Positions 35,745 through 46,430 of a stretch of 64,000 nt of DNA are shown here, piece by piece (positions within the stretch are counted from its first letter, which is position 1; every line of letters starts with the position of its first letter). The stretch comes from Epiperipatus broadwayi (taxonomy: Eukaryota > Onychophora > Udeonychophora > Euonychophora > Peripatidae): NCBI GenBank assembly GCA_028023455.1, contig JAQFVV010006221.1:5747011-5811010 (forward strand). Reading direction: 5' to 3'. The translations under genes were made by a program, and so were the position numbers. The notes beneath the pieces are model-generated. The model did not search any database. It was not told the DNA's origin and was given only the letters and a program-made list of their open reading frames with translations.

Positions 35745-36198
35745 ATGTACTGAAGATTAAACCATTAAGCATCACATGATCACATTTCCTATACTAGCAC
35801 ATTAATTGTTGATAAACAGAGCAAATCTCTCCATACAGTATTGCCACCTGTGCTAAACAGAATAATCAATGGATGCCATATGACTATATAAGCTATTGAG
35901 CTTAGATTGAAAATATTTTTTGTGTTTTCAATTTCATTCTCAAAGTTTTGTAGTTAAGTAGAGATAAACGGTGGTTGCTAGAGGGTTGCATTAGATCCTA
36001 AGATCTAGATGCAGTGCTCTCAGATCCGAAGCTCCTCACTGATGAAGGCCACAAGACAGAAACTAGTCTGGAGATATTGGATGAGTAGGCATTAGATAGG
36101 GATTTTATGCACAAGCCTTCTGGCATCCATTGATTACTCTGTTTAGCACAGGTGGCAATACTGTATGGAGAGTTTTGCTCTGTTTATGTACTGAAGAT
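35745..36198. mobile_element. Foldback element with hammerhead, 'TACAGTAGTGCC' family, 13-bp target duplication
   Basis: ATGTACTGAAGAT stands at 35745-35757 and 36186-36198, a perfect 13-bp duplication that fixes the element at 35758-36185. The left tail (35758-35812) begins TAAACCATTAAGCATCACAT. Arms are 35813-35878 and 36121-36186. The interior is longer than in the 28.9-kb copy and includes about 120 nt not shared with it, then the shared GCAGTGCTCTCAGATCC and hammerhead core. No protein is encoded. Confidence 0.9.
36033..36074 (+). ncRNA. Hammerhead motif, degraded
   Basis: The core bases CUGAUGA (36039-36045) and GAAA (36059-36062), loop CACAA, AC/GU stem III and cleavage triplet GUC (cut after 36068) are all kept. 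Stem II AGGC/GACA has lost two pairs and stem I UCCUCA/UGGAGA has one mismatch compared with the 29.1-kb copy. Probably weak or inactive. Confidence 0.55.
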
Positions 36199-36925
36199 AT
36201 TACATGATGAAGTTCAAATTTTTATATTATTTAAACACAATTTTAATTTCTGTGAGAAGATGCTACCATTGTTTCTTAGATGGTCTGTTTTCATTATTTC
36301 TTGATATCTTTCCAACACAATTTATAGATCACAACTCCTAGATATCTAACACAGTTTTTAGAATATAATCCTTTGATTATGATAAACCTAATCAAATGTA
36401 TTTAAATAAAGAATTACCCAGCATAAAACGTATTTTAGAGAATAAAGATTTTATCTGACACAGAACTTTAATTTAGTAAAAAGTCATAATTATATAACAG
36501 AAAATGACAACAGCATACCAAATAATTTATCACAAAGCAAATAAGTGAAATGCTTTCACACAAATTTTTAAGACAAATTACTAAATTTTCTTTACTATCT
36601 GGCAAGAGTGAAATACATGTGCACTACATAGTTTAGATTACATAGACATTTATATAATAATAAAATGAATCATACAGATAAATGTATACATATAGTAAAA
36701 TCCAAAAATAATTTTACTTTTAAAAATAAATTATAACAAAACTTCCATTTCTGTCTGCTATAACAATTAACTGTCCTATTGGTGTCTTTGAATCCATTCT
36801 GGTAAATGCTGGTGAAATTATTTTCTCCTTTTCTTCAATTTTCTGAACAACTGTAATCTGAACTGAAAAATTAATGCTGGATATAACCAATAGGCTTTTT
36901 TATATTATGGTAATTACCTGTGTAA
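36199..36925. other. A+T-rich DNA without recognisable gene
   Basis: Only a faint echo of the 31.1-kb repeat near 36530-36600. Confidence 0.4.
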
Positions 36926-37179
36926 TCAATCATCATCATCATCAATCATTATCAATCCACTGCAGGATGAAGGTCTCTCCAAGTTTAATCCATCTTCTCT
37001 GATATTTAACTTCTCTTCTCCACATCACCCCTGCACACTTTCTTATTTCATCCATCCATCTCACATGTGGTCTCTTTCTGGGTCTTTTACAATCTCTTGG
37101 AATCCAGTTTAAAATTTCAATTGTCCATCTATTATCATCTCTTCTAGCAATATGTCCAGCCCAACTCCACTTCAATCTT
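36926..37179 (-). mobile_element. RTE-type LINE, short 3' fragment
   Basis: The minus strand carries an open frame from about 37175 to 36942 matching the last about 77 residues of the copies at 7.3 and 44.6 kb: WAGHIARRDDNRW, RPHVRWMDEI, GETFILQWIDN, stop. A (ATC)n run at 36928-36943 on the plus strand is the element's GAT-type tail. It is strongly 5'-truncated. The open frame indicates a young insertion. Confidence 0.85.
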
Positions 37180-37359
37180 TATATTGCCATCTATTTTAAT
37201 TGAATAATTATCTGTTTTTAGTAATTAACTTTTAGGAAAATATACTAATTATCATTCTTTTAATTAACTCTTACAAGTAATTTATATAAATCCAAATAAT
37301 TTTTTGATTTAAGTTTAGCAAATCTAATATTGAATTTCAAAAATCTTACACTTTTCAGC

Positions 37360-37460
37360 AAAAAAACTTTTATTATTGATTACAGTTTCAACTGTACCAT
37401 GCAGTCTTCATCAGATCTTATTCTCTTCTTTTAACCATCTCTATCCTCCATTTTACTCTA
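37360..37460 (-). repeat. Element-end-like segment with CTGATGAAGAC...GAAAC hairpin
   Basis: On the minus strand CTGATGAAGACTGC, a seven-nt loop and CAGTTGAAACTG form a five-pair stem between CUGAUGA and GAAA-like cores with one extra A. A poly(A)-like AATAATAAAAG follows. It resembles the 3' ends of several Penelope-type repeats, but no coding or arm partner was found. Confidence 0.3.
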
Positions 37461-38959
37461 GTCTATTCAAATCCTGTTCTGACATATTTTTCTTGTGATA
37501 ATCTTATATATTACATACTATAATTTTAATTTATATTTATTCTGATTATAAATGACTAAGTGGTCACATTTATTTTATTTCCCACACTTTTGATATTGTG
37601 AAAATGAAAGTATTAAACAGAATAGCTTCTCTCACAATTTCTTTTTTTAATTTTCACAAAAATAATGCCCTCTCAAATTAGAATAAATATTTAATTAATT
37701 TAGCTTTACATAATTGTTTAACATTGATCCCAAAATAATTATTGAAAATGGGGATAAAAAACAATCTTTTGCATATGTATATATTATGAAACACTGATAC
37801 TACACACACTTTTAAAATTCATGATTATATAGTATTTACATCTTGATAATATACAGCGCAATGAACCTATTGTAATAATTATTAATTAATATTTTTTTCT
37901 CAGTATTTTGTCATAACCTTAACATATTTTTACCAAAATTTTGTTTAAACATCAACAAGATTATCATGGGTTCATTCCTTCTCTCTACATATATAATAAT
38001 ATATAGTCATGCTCTAATCTTAGCAAGATATATATTACATATATTAATGTGACAAAGAAGCAACTCCATCTTTAATGACATTTTGTTTTCCTTTTATAAG
38101 CTATTTACAAAATTATTATTCTTTTTTTCTTTCTCAGAATCTTTAAAAAACCCTATTCCTTATGTACTTTAATTATTTTATAACATTTCATTTACTTTTA
38201 CTTCCAACTAATCTACAATTTTCATTAAAGTGTTTAGTTATTTGCAAGATGAAGAGAACATAATACTGTGCATATATTGATAACTCCAAATTATCTTTGT
38301 GTGAAAAGCAAATCAAACTGAGTAATATCTGTGATGAAAAATCAATCCAAACTAAATAAACAAGATTATAACTGTTCTATTTATGATGGATTTATTTCCA
38401 TCATCTAATTAATAAATATTGAATGTCTTTAAAACATTTTTTTTTTTTTTTGGATTCAAATACTAAAACAACACAAAAAAGGATTAAAGTTTTAAGAAAT
38501 AGAACATTAATATACTTATTTTATTGTAAGTTTACTGTTCACTATCAGAGGTAAATAGGCATTAGGGCATTAAATAAGCACCAAGTCATTATTTTTGTAT
38601 TGTTAATCATTGCTTGCTATGCCATTGTGAATATTTATATATCATCAGTATATATGCACATAATAATATATATAAAAACAACCCACTATTATTTATATAT
38701 AAATGTGTAATTTTTACTTTTTAAAAAAATCTTCTTCAGTAAAACTTTTTGTTCTGATCTTATTTGTAAAGCGCAATAAAAAATAAGACGACAAATGAGT
38801 ATTAAAATATTAAGTAATAATAACATACTTTTCATTTGGATTATGGTCTTTTTTGACAAATTTTTCTTAATCTTATAAACAATTTAAAGTTTAATTTTAA
38901 TTTTACGTAATAGTGTCTAAGATTTGAAATATCAGGCACTCTTATACCTGGAAGCCAAT
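37461..38959. other. A+T-rich DNA without recognisable gene
   Basis: No coding or repeat signal that I can support. Confidence 0.45.
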
Positions 38960-39132
38960 TGTAAATATAGGGGATTTGAATCAGACCTTCAAGCCACTTC
39001 AACCATTCACACTATCTCATACTACTGATACACATGCCCACATACATGCAGAAAAAATGTGTATCAGTAGTATGAGATAGTGTGAATGGTTGAAGTGGCT
39101 TGAAAGTCTGAGTTCAAATCCCTATATTTATA
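38960..39132. repeat. Foldback, 76-bp arms, related to the 10.7-kb foldback
   Basis: Arms 38960-39035 and 39057-39132 are nearly perfect complements around a 21-nt loop. ACACTATCTCATACTACTGA is close to the end region of the 10.67-11.34 kb element, so they are probably related. No hammerhead core remains. Confidence 0.75.
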
Positions 39133-39370
39133 ATATTGTCTATTAAATTAAACCCACAGTCTGCACAAATTTGATATATATTTCATAATAACAAATGGAA
39201 ATTCTAAATAACTATTTATGGGTTTTAATAAATAATGAATTAATTGAAACATTTTACTCAATTAATAATAATGTTAAAGTTTTTAAAAATGATATTGTTT
39301 AAATTTCTACGGAGACTGCATTCCAGTATACATAGTAAATTACTTTTGAGGTAACAATATTTTTTCCTAG

Positions 39371-39637
39371 ATGGCAGCATAATAAATACGAATTAGCGGC
39401 TGAAAATGTGCAGAAGCTAAGTCAGTGGTGCTTTTTCTTTCCGAGAGGCTGCTGCCGTTGATCCGGAAATTGGCTTCATCAAGCTGGATAAGTATAAGGC
39501 CGACTTTGGACCATATCCAAAGGAAAAATGAGAAAGAAAATGTGACAGATGTATGGAAAAGATGTGGAAATTGCCAGCTGGAATTTTATTTTTTTCATGG
39601 CTTTTGTTGATCGCTATATTTAGTGCTGGAACGAGAG
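39371..39637 (+). CDS. Exon with 5' UTR, start codon and signal peptide of an unidentified secreted/membrane protein
   Basis: Coding starts at ATG 39553 and runs 28 codons plus one base to 39637, where AGAG|GTAGGT is a good splice donor (phase 1). The peptide begins MEKMWKLPAGILFFSW, continues LLLIAIFSAG and ends TR: a short basic start, a hydrophobic stretch of about 15 residues and a small-residue SAG site, i.e. a classic signal peptide. An in-frame TGA at 39529-39531 supports this as the N-terminus. The second Met (39562) has the better A at -3. A pyrimidine tract ending CCTAG at 39370 is a possible acceptor, so the exon may begin at 39371. A five-codon upstream ORF (39528-39545) precedes the start. 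The exon is less A+T-rich than its surroundings. The protein family cannot be told from this exon. Confidence 0.6.
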
Positions 39638-42025
39638 GTAGGTATTCATGTTTATCATTGGAAAAGCATCTTATCAGATAAATGTTAATATATATTATTA
39701 ATTATACATTTTCTAACATATTATAATTAATATCAAAAGCAAATACGTTTAAATTTTATTCTATATTTATATTTAAAAATTTATAAAATTATATTTTATA
39801 AATAGGAGATTAAATGAATGACATCCCTAATGCCGTATACTATTAAACTGCTACCTACAGTTGATTTGTGGAGAAAAATATTAACTTTTAAAAACATTAT
39901 TTAAAATAATATAGTGCATTTAAATAACTATCAGATATATACCTGCTTTCTTTTTAATATTTATTTATTTAAAATTTTCAGTATTTTTATGATAATTTTC
40001 TGGCATTATTAACTATTTGCTTGCATTCTTCATCCAATCCCTTTACATTTAATGTTGTATAGCAGCATGAGAGGGAAGAAGTGAGAAAATATTGGAAAAA
40101 GAATTAAGTTTATATTTCAGGAATAAATGTTGCTTAGACATTATTTGCTTAAGCGAATCCGCGAAACGTTGAGAATTGTGGTGCGATTCTATACATAAAT
40201 AGTGGGGGGAAAATCTTTTCAGTTAAGACGATTGCTTTCTTGATTAAATGGATTTTTCAAAAGAACCTCCAATTGCCGGAAAATAAAATTTTGATTTTTT
40301 TATGTTTTTCTGTGTCTTCATTATTTATTATGCATTTTTTTTCATCGTATTTTTAAAGAATGTCTTTTAATTACTGCAAAATTAAGGTATGAGATGTTGG
40401 TGTGCGTTTAGATGTGATTCGAATAATTGTAGCTGAAAACATTAACTATCTGTTTATTCTTAGTGACGTAGAAGTTGGTCACGAACTCATTCTATAGATA
40501 CAATTTATGGTTGATATGGAACTATTTTTTTCCCCCTATTTTTTAATTACAATACTATAATTGCGTCCAAAGGAAAAAAAAACTAAGCCATTTCTAATAT
40601 AAAATGATCCGCATTTTCTTTCCTAATTTACCTATATTAATTAATGTCAGAAATGTATATATATTTTGGATAAGTTGAATATAAAATCATTTATTATAGG
40701 TAATTCATTATTTATTTTAAATTAAATCATTTAAAATTGTTAACCCGGAATGATACAGTTACATTTGCAAACACACCACGGAATCTTTAGAATATTTCTT
40801 CCGATGTAAAATTTAGCTTTTTTTAAAATTAATTTCTGTAGGTGATTTGTGAAATATTTGAAATAACGTTTATATTTTGAAATAGGATTTAAATGTAAAT
40901 AATGTCATTTACTGAAATTAATTTTTAATGAGTGGTGGAATGGATTAACCCTTAAATTATCTAGTGAAGAATCATTTAACAAATGAATATACATATTCTT
41001 AATTATAGTTCTCTATAATTTTTTTTTTTCTATAGGCCCTACAAAAGAAAAAAAAAGCTACATGATTGCCGTAACTTCATCTTAGCCAAAGATATATATC
41101 ACTAATATAATTGTAAAATATTTGTACTCTTCCTGATATTAATAAACTATTCGGAGTGATGTGATTTCTTAGATGAAATGTTGGAGGGGGCTACATTGTA
41201 TGTATATAAGAAAGCAAAATCACACTTAAAAGCATATAGACAGTTAACAAGAGATGTTCTTTTTTTTCACTATCTACTGTTTAACCAAAATTGTATTTGA
41301 ACAATTGTTTTTTTTTCTTGTCTAAAAATAATCAATAGATAAATTGCAATTTTTATTTTTTAAATTATTTTTTATTTTTTTCTCAGTAATTGATAGAAAC
41401 AAGTAGTGCATTTTTTTTTTTTTGCAATGAATAAATATTATAATAAAAAATTCATCTTTGTTATATTAAAAAAAATAATAGTATATATAAGCAGGTTGTA
41501 TTTTTTGTTTTCTCAATGCCATATAAAGAATAGCTGCATATTTTTTTTTACAGGGATGACACCAACTTTTGCAACTGAGAAAGTTATGTGATTTTGTTGG
41601 TTTTTGAGAGTAGGTGAAAATTATCTAGGGAAGTCTTTTATATTTACTTGGAATATTTTACTCATCTTTGTAATTATATCATTTAAAGATCTTTTGTATT
41701 ATTTTCTAATGACATTATGAATTAGGTTGCAGTTCAAATCATTGATTTGTTTCACAGAAAATGACATGATGAAGTCATTGTTGGAGTTTTTATGTGGATT
41801 TTCAATAGGGAGTTTCTAAATTTATTGTAATATATCATCTTTTGCATTGTCATGTGTTTTCCCTGTGAGAATTGTGAATAGATTTTTAAATATGTCACCA
41901 ATTTGATACATGGAGACTATTTTTCTGGAAAGGGACTGGAGGAAATAGAATGGATATAATTAGTTGCAGTTAAAATAGATTTGTTATTTTAAAATAATTT
42001 TGATTCATTTTGAAATTGCAAAATA
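39638..42025. other. Probable intron; two candidate downstream acceptors
   Basis: After the donor at 39638 there are pyrimidine-rich acceptors at 41035 (TTCTATAG|GCCCTAC) and 41553 (TTTTACAG|GGATGAC). Joined in phase 1, the first reads GPTKEKKSYMIAVTSS then a stop, or could be a 35-nt exon with donor GTAACT at 41071. The second reads GMTPTFATEKVM then a stop, with only weak donors. Either could be a short or terminal exon, or neither. The rest is plain A+T-rich DNA. Confidence 0.3.
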
Positions 42026-42165
42026 AAATCTATGCTTCATCATGCGTTGTTAGCCGAGAGGTCATCGCAGCCACCTTGCAAGCAAGTAGTTGGTTGCAGA
42101 CGGTTGTGGGTTCACGTCCTGGCTGATGCTATGACATATGAGAAAGAAAAAAAATCTATGCTTCA
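42026..42165 (+). mobile_element. tRNA-derived SINE with 14-bp target duplication
   Basis: AAATCTATGCTTCA at 42026-42039 and 42152-42165 is a perfect duplication. The element reads GCGTTGTTAGCCGAGAGGTC, a Leu/Ser-like arm region, a B-box region GTGGGTTCACGTCC, and tail GATGCTATGACATATG plus A-rich end. It is the best-preserved copy in the window and recent. Confidence 0.88.
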
Positions 42166-42439
42166 ATTAAAAATTTGCTTTATTATGCACATTAATGAAA
42201 TAATATAACTACCATTTATTAGAAATCATTTGTGACCTATTGCGATTTTAACTTTGCGGAACTTAAAATAATATGGTAGAGAACAAAATAATACTGATGG
42301 ATGTATAACTCTTGCCAGTTAAAAATGAAAATTAAAAAATCAGAAATATTCTTCAAGGGTATAGATCTTATGATATAGGATGATTTACTGGTTTGTTATT
42401 GCTTGGTATATGATTATAACCTTAAGCTATCATCAATCT

Positions 42440-42500
42440 CAACCTGTAGTCAAGGCAACCTCCTTTAACAATAAAGGCGGTACTACCTTTATGGTCTGAT
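42440..42500 (+). repeat. Fragment related to the 62.3-kb foldback centre
   Basis: 'gtcaaggcaacctcctttaacaataaaggcgg' resembles the loop region of 62307-62489 ('cctttta acaataaaggtg'). It keeps the small TTTAACAATAAA hairpin. Only the centre is represented. Confidence 0.35.
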
Positions 42501-43179
42501 ATGTTTATATAGACACTAAAGATTGCAACTTGTATGCTAAAGATGTTTTGTGTCTAATGTATAAGTAATCATTTGAAATAATTGTTTAAGACATGATAAT
42601 CTATGATGATGGTTTTCAAATATCAAATCTTCAAATTGTGGATGGATTTTTATATGACATACGATTAAGTAGGCAAAAAACACAATGCTGTTAGAAGTGT
42701 TACTTTCAGTATATTATATAATTTAAGACATTGTTTTGATCCAGGATTGTATTAAATGATTGGTGGCTGGAGATGAGGGAAGGAGAATAAAATTTTTGCT
42801 TATTGGTCTAAACATTGCCTAATAGTATTTCTGGTTTTGATAGGGATTTTTGATATATTTAGCCTTGAACACTAATTGAGTCAAAGAACTTTCTTGGTGA
42901 TTTTTGATCAAATGAAAGAATACATTTTTGGAATTGATGAGATCATATAAATGTAAATTTAAAATTAACATAAATGATATCTGTTTACTCTTAAGTTTTA
43001 AAGAGGATTGAATTTAATCTTATAATAAAACATGGGGTACTAAGGAGATGATTGTTTCTATTAATTCCTAAAAACTTTAAATCATAGCTTTTAATGACAA
43101 CTGAAAATTATAACACTTTGTTTGAGAAATAGAAAAATTGGTATAAAAGAATTTCAATATCTTAATTATTTTGTAACAA
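42501..43179. other. A+T-rich DNA without recognisable gene
   Basis: No endonuclease domain of the following LINE is visible here, which implies its 5' end is truncated near 43180. Confidence 0.4.
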
Positions 43180-44705
43180 TTATTGCAGCCTTCCAAATTG
43201 CCCAGAATTTTAAATGAAGAAGTGAGACATGCAATTAAATGTATGAAGAAAGGAAAGGCTCCAGGTAATGATGGAATTATAATTGATATATTAAAAGAAG
43301 CAGGTGAAGAAATAGAAAATTTTTTAGCAAAGTTATATACCAAATGTCTAAATGATAAAGATGTACCGGATGATTGGAAGAATGCAGTAATAATATTAAT
43401 ATTTAAAAAAGGTGATAAAGAAGATATTAGAAATTACAGACCTATCAGCCTTTTATCAGTTTTATATAAAATTTTTACCAAGATAATTACTACTCGTCTA
43501 CAGAGAACATTGGATTTCCACCAACCAAGAGAACAAGCTGGATTTAAAAGTGGTTTTAGTACAGTAGATCATATCCAGGTATTGAGAGAAGTTATAGAAA
43601 GGACAAATGAATATGAGTTGTCATTATGCTTAGGATTTGTAGATTATGAAAAGGCATTTGATTCTATAAACATTTCTTCAGTGATTAAAGCATTTGATCG
43701 TCAAGGTATAGATCCAGGATATTGTCATATTTTAAAGAATATTTATAAAAATGCAACAGCAACAATTAGATTACATAATGACACTGGGAAAGTCAACATT
43801 GAGAAAGGTGTAAGACAAGGTGACTCCATATCTCCAAAACATTTTACTGCAGTGCTGCATGAAGTATTTTGTGGATTAAAATGGGAAACTAAAGGAGTGA
43901 AAGTAAATGGTGATTATTTAAGTCATTTAGATTTCTCAGATGATGTAGTTGTTTTTGCAAATAATGCTTCAGATCTGCAGGAAATGATGCAGGAATTATC
44001 AGATGAAAGTAGGAAAGTAGGACTAAAGATAAATGTTAAAAAGACTAAAGTAATGTTTAATCGATTTGCTCAAAATATGAAAATAAAGATTGATTATGAT
44101 GAATTAGAAGAAGTTAACAGTTACAAATACCTTGGTCAGATTATTAATACAGATGGAAACATAATGGAGGAAATTAATCATAGAATTAAACTTGGTTGGA
44201 GTGCTTTTGGTAGAAATAACTTGATACTAAAAGGAAATATGCCTATGTGTTTGAAAAGGAAGGTTTTTAACAAATGTGTTTTACCAGTTCTTACTTATGG
44301 ATCTGAGACTTGGACACTTAATAGAAGAGCAATTCAGAGACTTCAGACCACTCAAAGAAGTATGGAGAGATGTATGTTGGGAGTAACAAGAAGAGATCGT
44401 AAATGCAATGTATGGGTAAGAGAACAAACAGGTGTTACCTCATTGAAAAAATTAAAAGATTGAAATGGAATTGGGCTGGACATATTGTTAGAAGAGATGA
44501 TAATAGATGGACAATTGAAATTTTAAACTGGATTCCAAGAGATTGGAAAAGACCCAGTAAGAGACCACATGTGAGATGGATGGATGAAATAAGAAAGTGT
44601 GCAGGGGTGATGTGGAGAAGAGAAGCTAAAGATCGGAGAAGATGGATTAAACTTGGAGAGACCTTCATCCTGCAGTGGATTGATAATGGTTGATAATGAT
44701 GATGA
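43180..44705 (+). mobile_element. RTE-type LINE, 5'-truncated, reverse transcriptase and C-terminal region
   Basis: A 426-codon frame (43183-44463) and an overlapping 96-codon frame (44403-44693) together cover the RT and C-terminal part of an RTE-like polyprotein. Motifs in order are GKAPGNDGI, NYRPISLLSVLYKIFTKI, QAGFKSGFSTVDHIQ, FVDYEKAFDSI (catalytic Asp, near 43632), GVRQGDSISP, FSDDVVVFA (catalytic DD, near 43936; FSDD rather than the usual FADD), YKYLGQIIN, then the C-terminal TYGSETWTLN, WAGH and RPHVRWMDEI blocks. Compared with the 6.8-kb copy, 4 nt are missing near 44430 ('gttacctcattg'), which breaks the frame. The apurinic endonuclease part is absent. A (GAT)n-like tail follows at 44686-44705. 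Inactive, but fairly recent. Confidence 0.9.
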
Positions 44706-45170
44706 TTGCAGCTTTTTGTTGTAATTGTTGACTTGTGCGTAACTAAAACCAAAATATTTTGTATATTTGCATATTAAACATTTTATATAAATGTTTAATG
44801 TTGTAAATATATATATACGCATAGGGAGAATAAAATTCAGATACTCTTAAAAATATTAAAGCAGGAATATCAATCTAGTAGTATGCATCATATATTTTTG
44901 CAGGCCATAAGAAACAAGAAAAATGGGCACATTATAAGAATTTGCAAACAAACAAGGAAACATATTTAGTAGTTCTTTCAGACACAACGTGCAGATGCCA
45001 CGTGAAGATTAGTCAAATTGAATGAGCTTGTGGAATGATGTCATGCTTTGATGCACTGACTCTCTTGTGACATCATCATTTTCGAAAAATGGAAGAGCAT
45101 TAATGAAAGTATCGTGCTTTCAGAAAAATAAGCCTGATATTTCTAATTCTTCAGTACTTGACTTATCAAA
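44706..45170. other. No gene recognised
   Basis: The stretch at 44905-45150 is less A+T-rich, but all frames are short. Confidence 0.35.
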
Positions 45171-45345
45171 ACAGGCAACAACTCTTCATACAGTAGTGCC
45201 ACTCAGTGCAAGCCAGAGTAATCAATGGAAGACAGAAGGCTTGTGCATAGAGTTTTTCCTGTTTTAATAACAGGTGTGAGCAGGCATAAGAAATGGTGAT
45301 CATGTGACATCATTTGAATGTCCTTGGTCATGATCCAATTGATAA
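45171..45345. mobile_element. Deleted member of 'TACAGTAGTGCC' foldback family
   Basis: 'aactcttcatacagtagtgccac', AGAGTAATCAATGGA and 'agaaggcttgtgcata' represent one arm. 'gagtttttcctgttttaataaca' plus AAATGGTGATCATGTGA is the opposite end with its tail. The core and most of the second arm are gone. No hammerhead. Confidence 0.65.
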
Positions 45346-46430
45346 CAGATGTGCACCAGATTGTGAGATGGCTGAGAGAAAAGGAGTGCATGGCAACAGA
45401 GAATGATGAATATTGGAAGAAGGTCTCTTTTGGGTATGCATAATACAAGATTTTTTTATCCCTTGTATTCTTAAGCAGAGCATTCAAATAGCCTTTTTTT
45501 CCTTGTCAGTACTCTGTTTTTTATCACTGTGATTATTTTGATCTGTTTTTATTTTTATTTCTCAATATAAAGAAAATATTTTGGCAAAATATAAGTAATT
45601 AGTTTAATTACTAAATTATTGGTGATTGTTTGAAATATTTAAGCAATTTATTAAATTTATAAATGCAATAATCAATATGTTTTAATCCAGAAAATGTCTT
45701 TCAAAACCAGCAAGGAAAAGAATGGAAAAGGGAAGAAACATTTTTCTACTTTTTCAATAGTTTATAACAAAAGAAAGTGATTTTGTTTAAGTTTGCTATG
45801 AATTTGTTTATTTATTTAAATATTAAAAAAAAAAGAGAAATATGAAAATCATACAAATATATAACAAGCTGCTTGTTAATTTTACTTATTGAGAACATTG
45901 ACCCATAGTTAAAATGAGTTTGACATTCCTATATTAAATCATTTTCAGAATTTGTTAATTTTAGAAAGAACATAAAATATTAAAACCTGTGTCTGGCTTT
46001 TGATCTAATCGTGAATATATCATTTAGGATAAGTCATTATAATAACTACCGAATATGTAAGCAGATTGTCACTGCATGATAAACAGATAAAATGCTATAT
46101 TACTGTCTCTTATTGAAGGTTATTTTTGTAAAAAAGAACAATAAAAATCCAGATTTAAGACTTAAGTAATTTAAATCCCAGTAGTTGTCTTATATTGTTA
46201 TGAAAATTTGTGCTATAAAAGTAACAAAGCTGGAGAGTAATGTTCTAATATGGAAAATAGGTGGAAGAGAATTTTTTTTGGAAGGAAGGAAGGTTACTAA
46301 GTCATCCATATATGAAATTTGTTTGATTGATTGGTTTATGAGGATATGTATATACCAGGCAATTTGTTTTCTATTTCAAGTAAAAGTGGATTTATGTATA
46401 CTAAAAAATAAATAACCATGAGGAATGAAA
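45346..46430. other. A+T-rich DNA without recognisable gene
   Basis: Short frames only; the 76-codon frame at 46185-46415 has no recognisable domain. Confidence 0.35.

Noticed and set aside
28932-36198. CRISPR-like array from repeated blocks in the foldback family
   Set aside because: Copies are kilobases apart, inverted and flanked by target duplications; there is no regular spacer structure and the genome is eukaryotic.
43183-44463. True start codon for the LINE frame at 43183
   Set aside because: The first codon is TTG and homology begins mid-protein; the element is 5'-truncated, so no native start is present.
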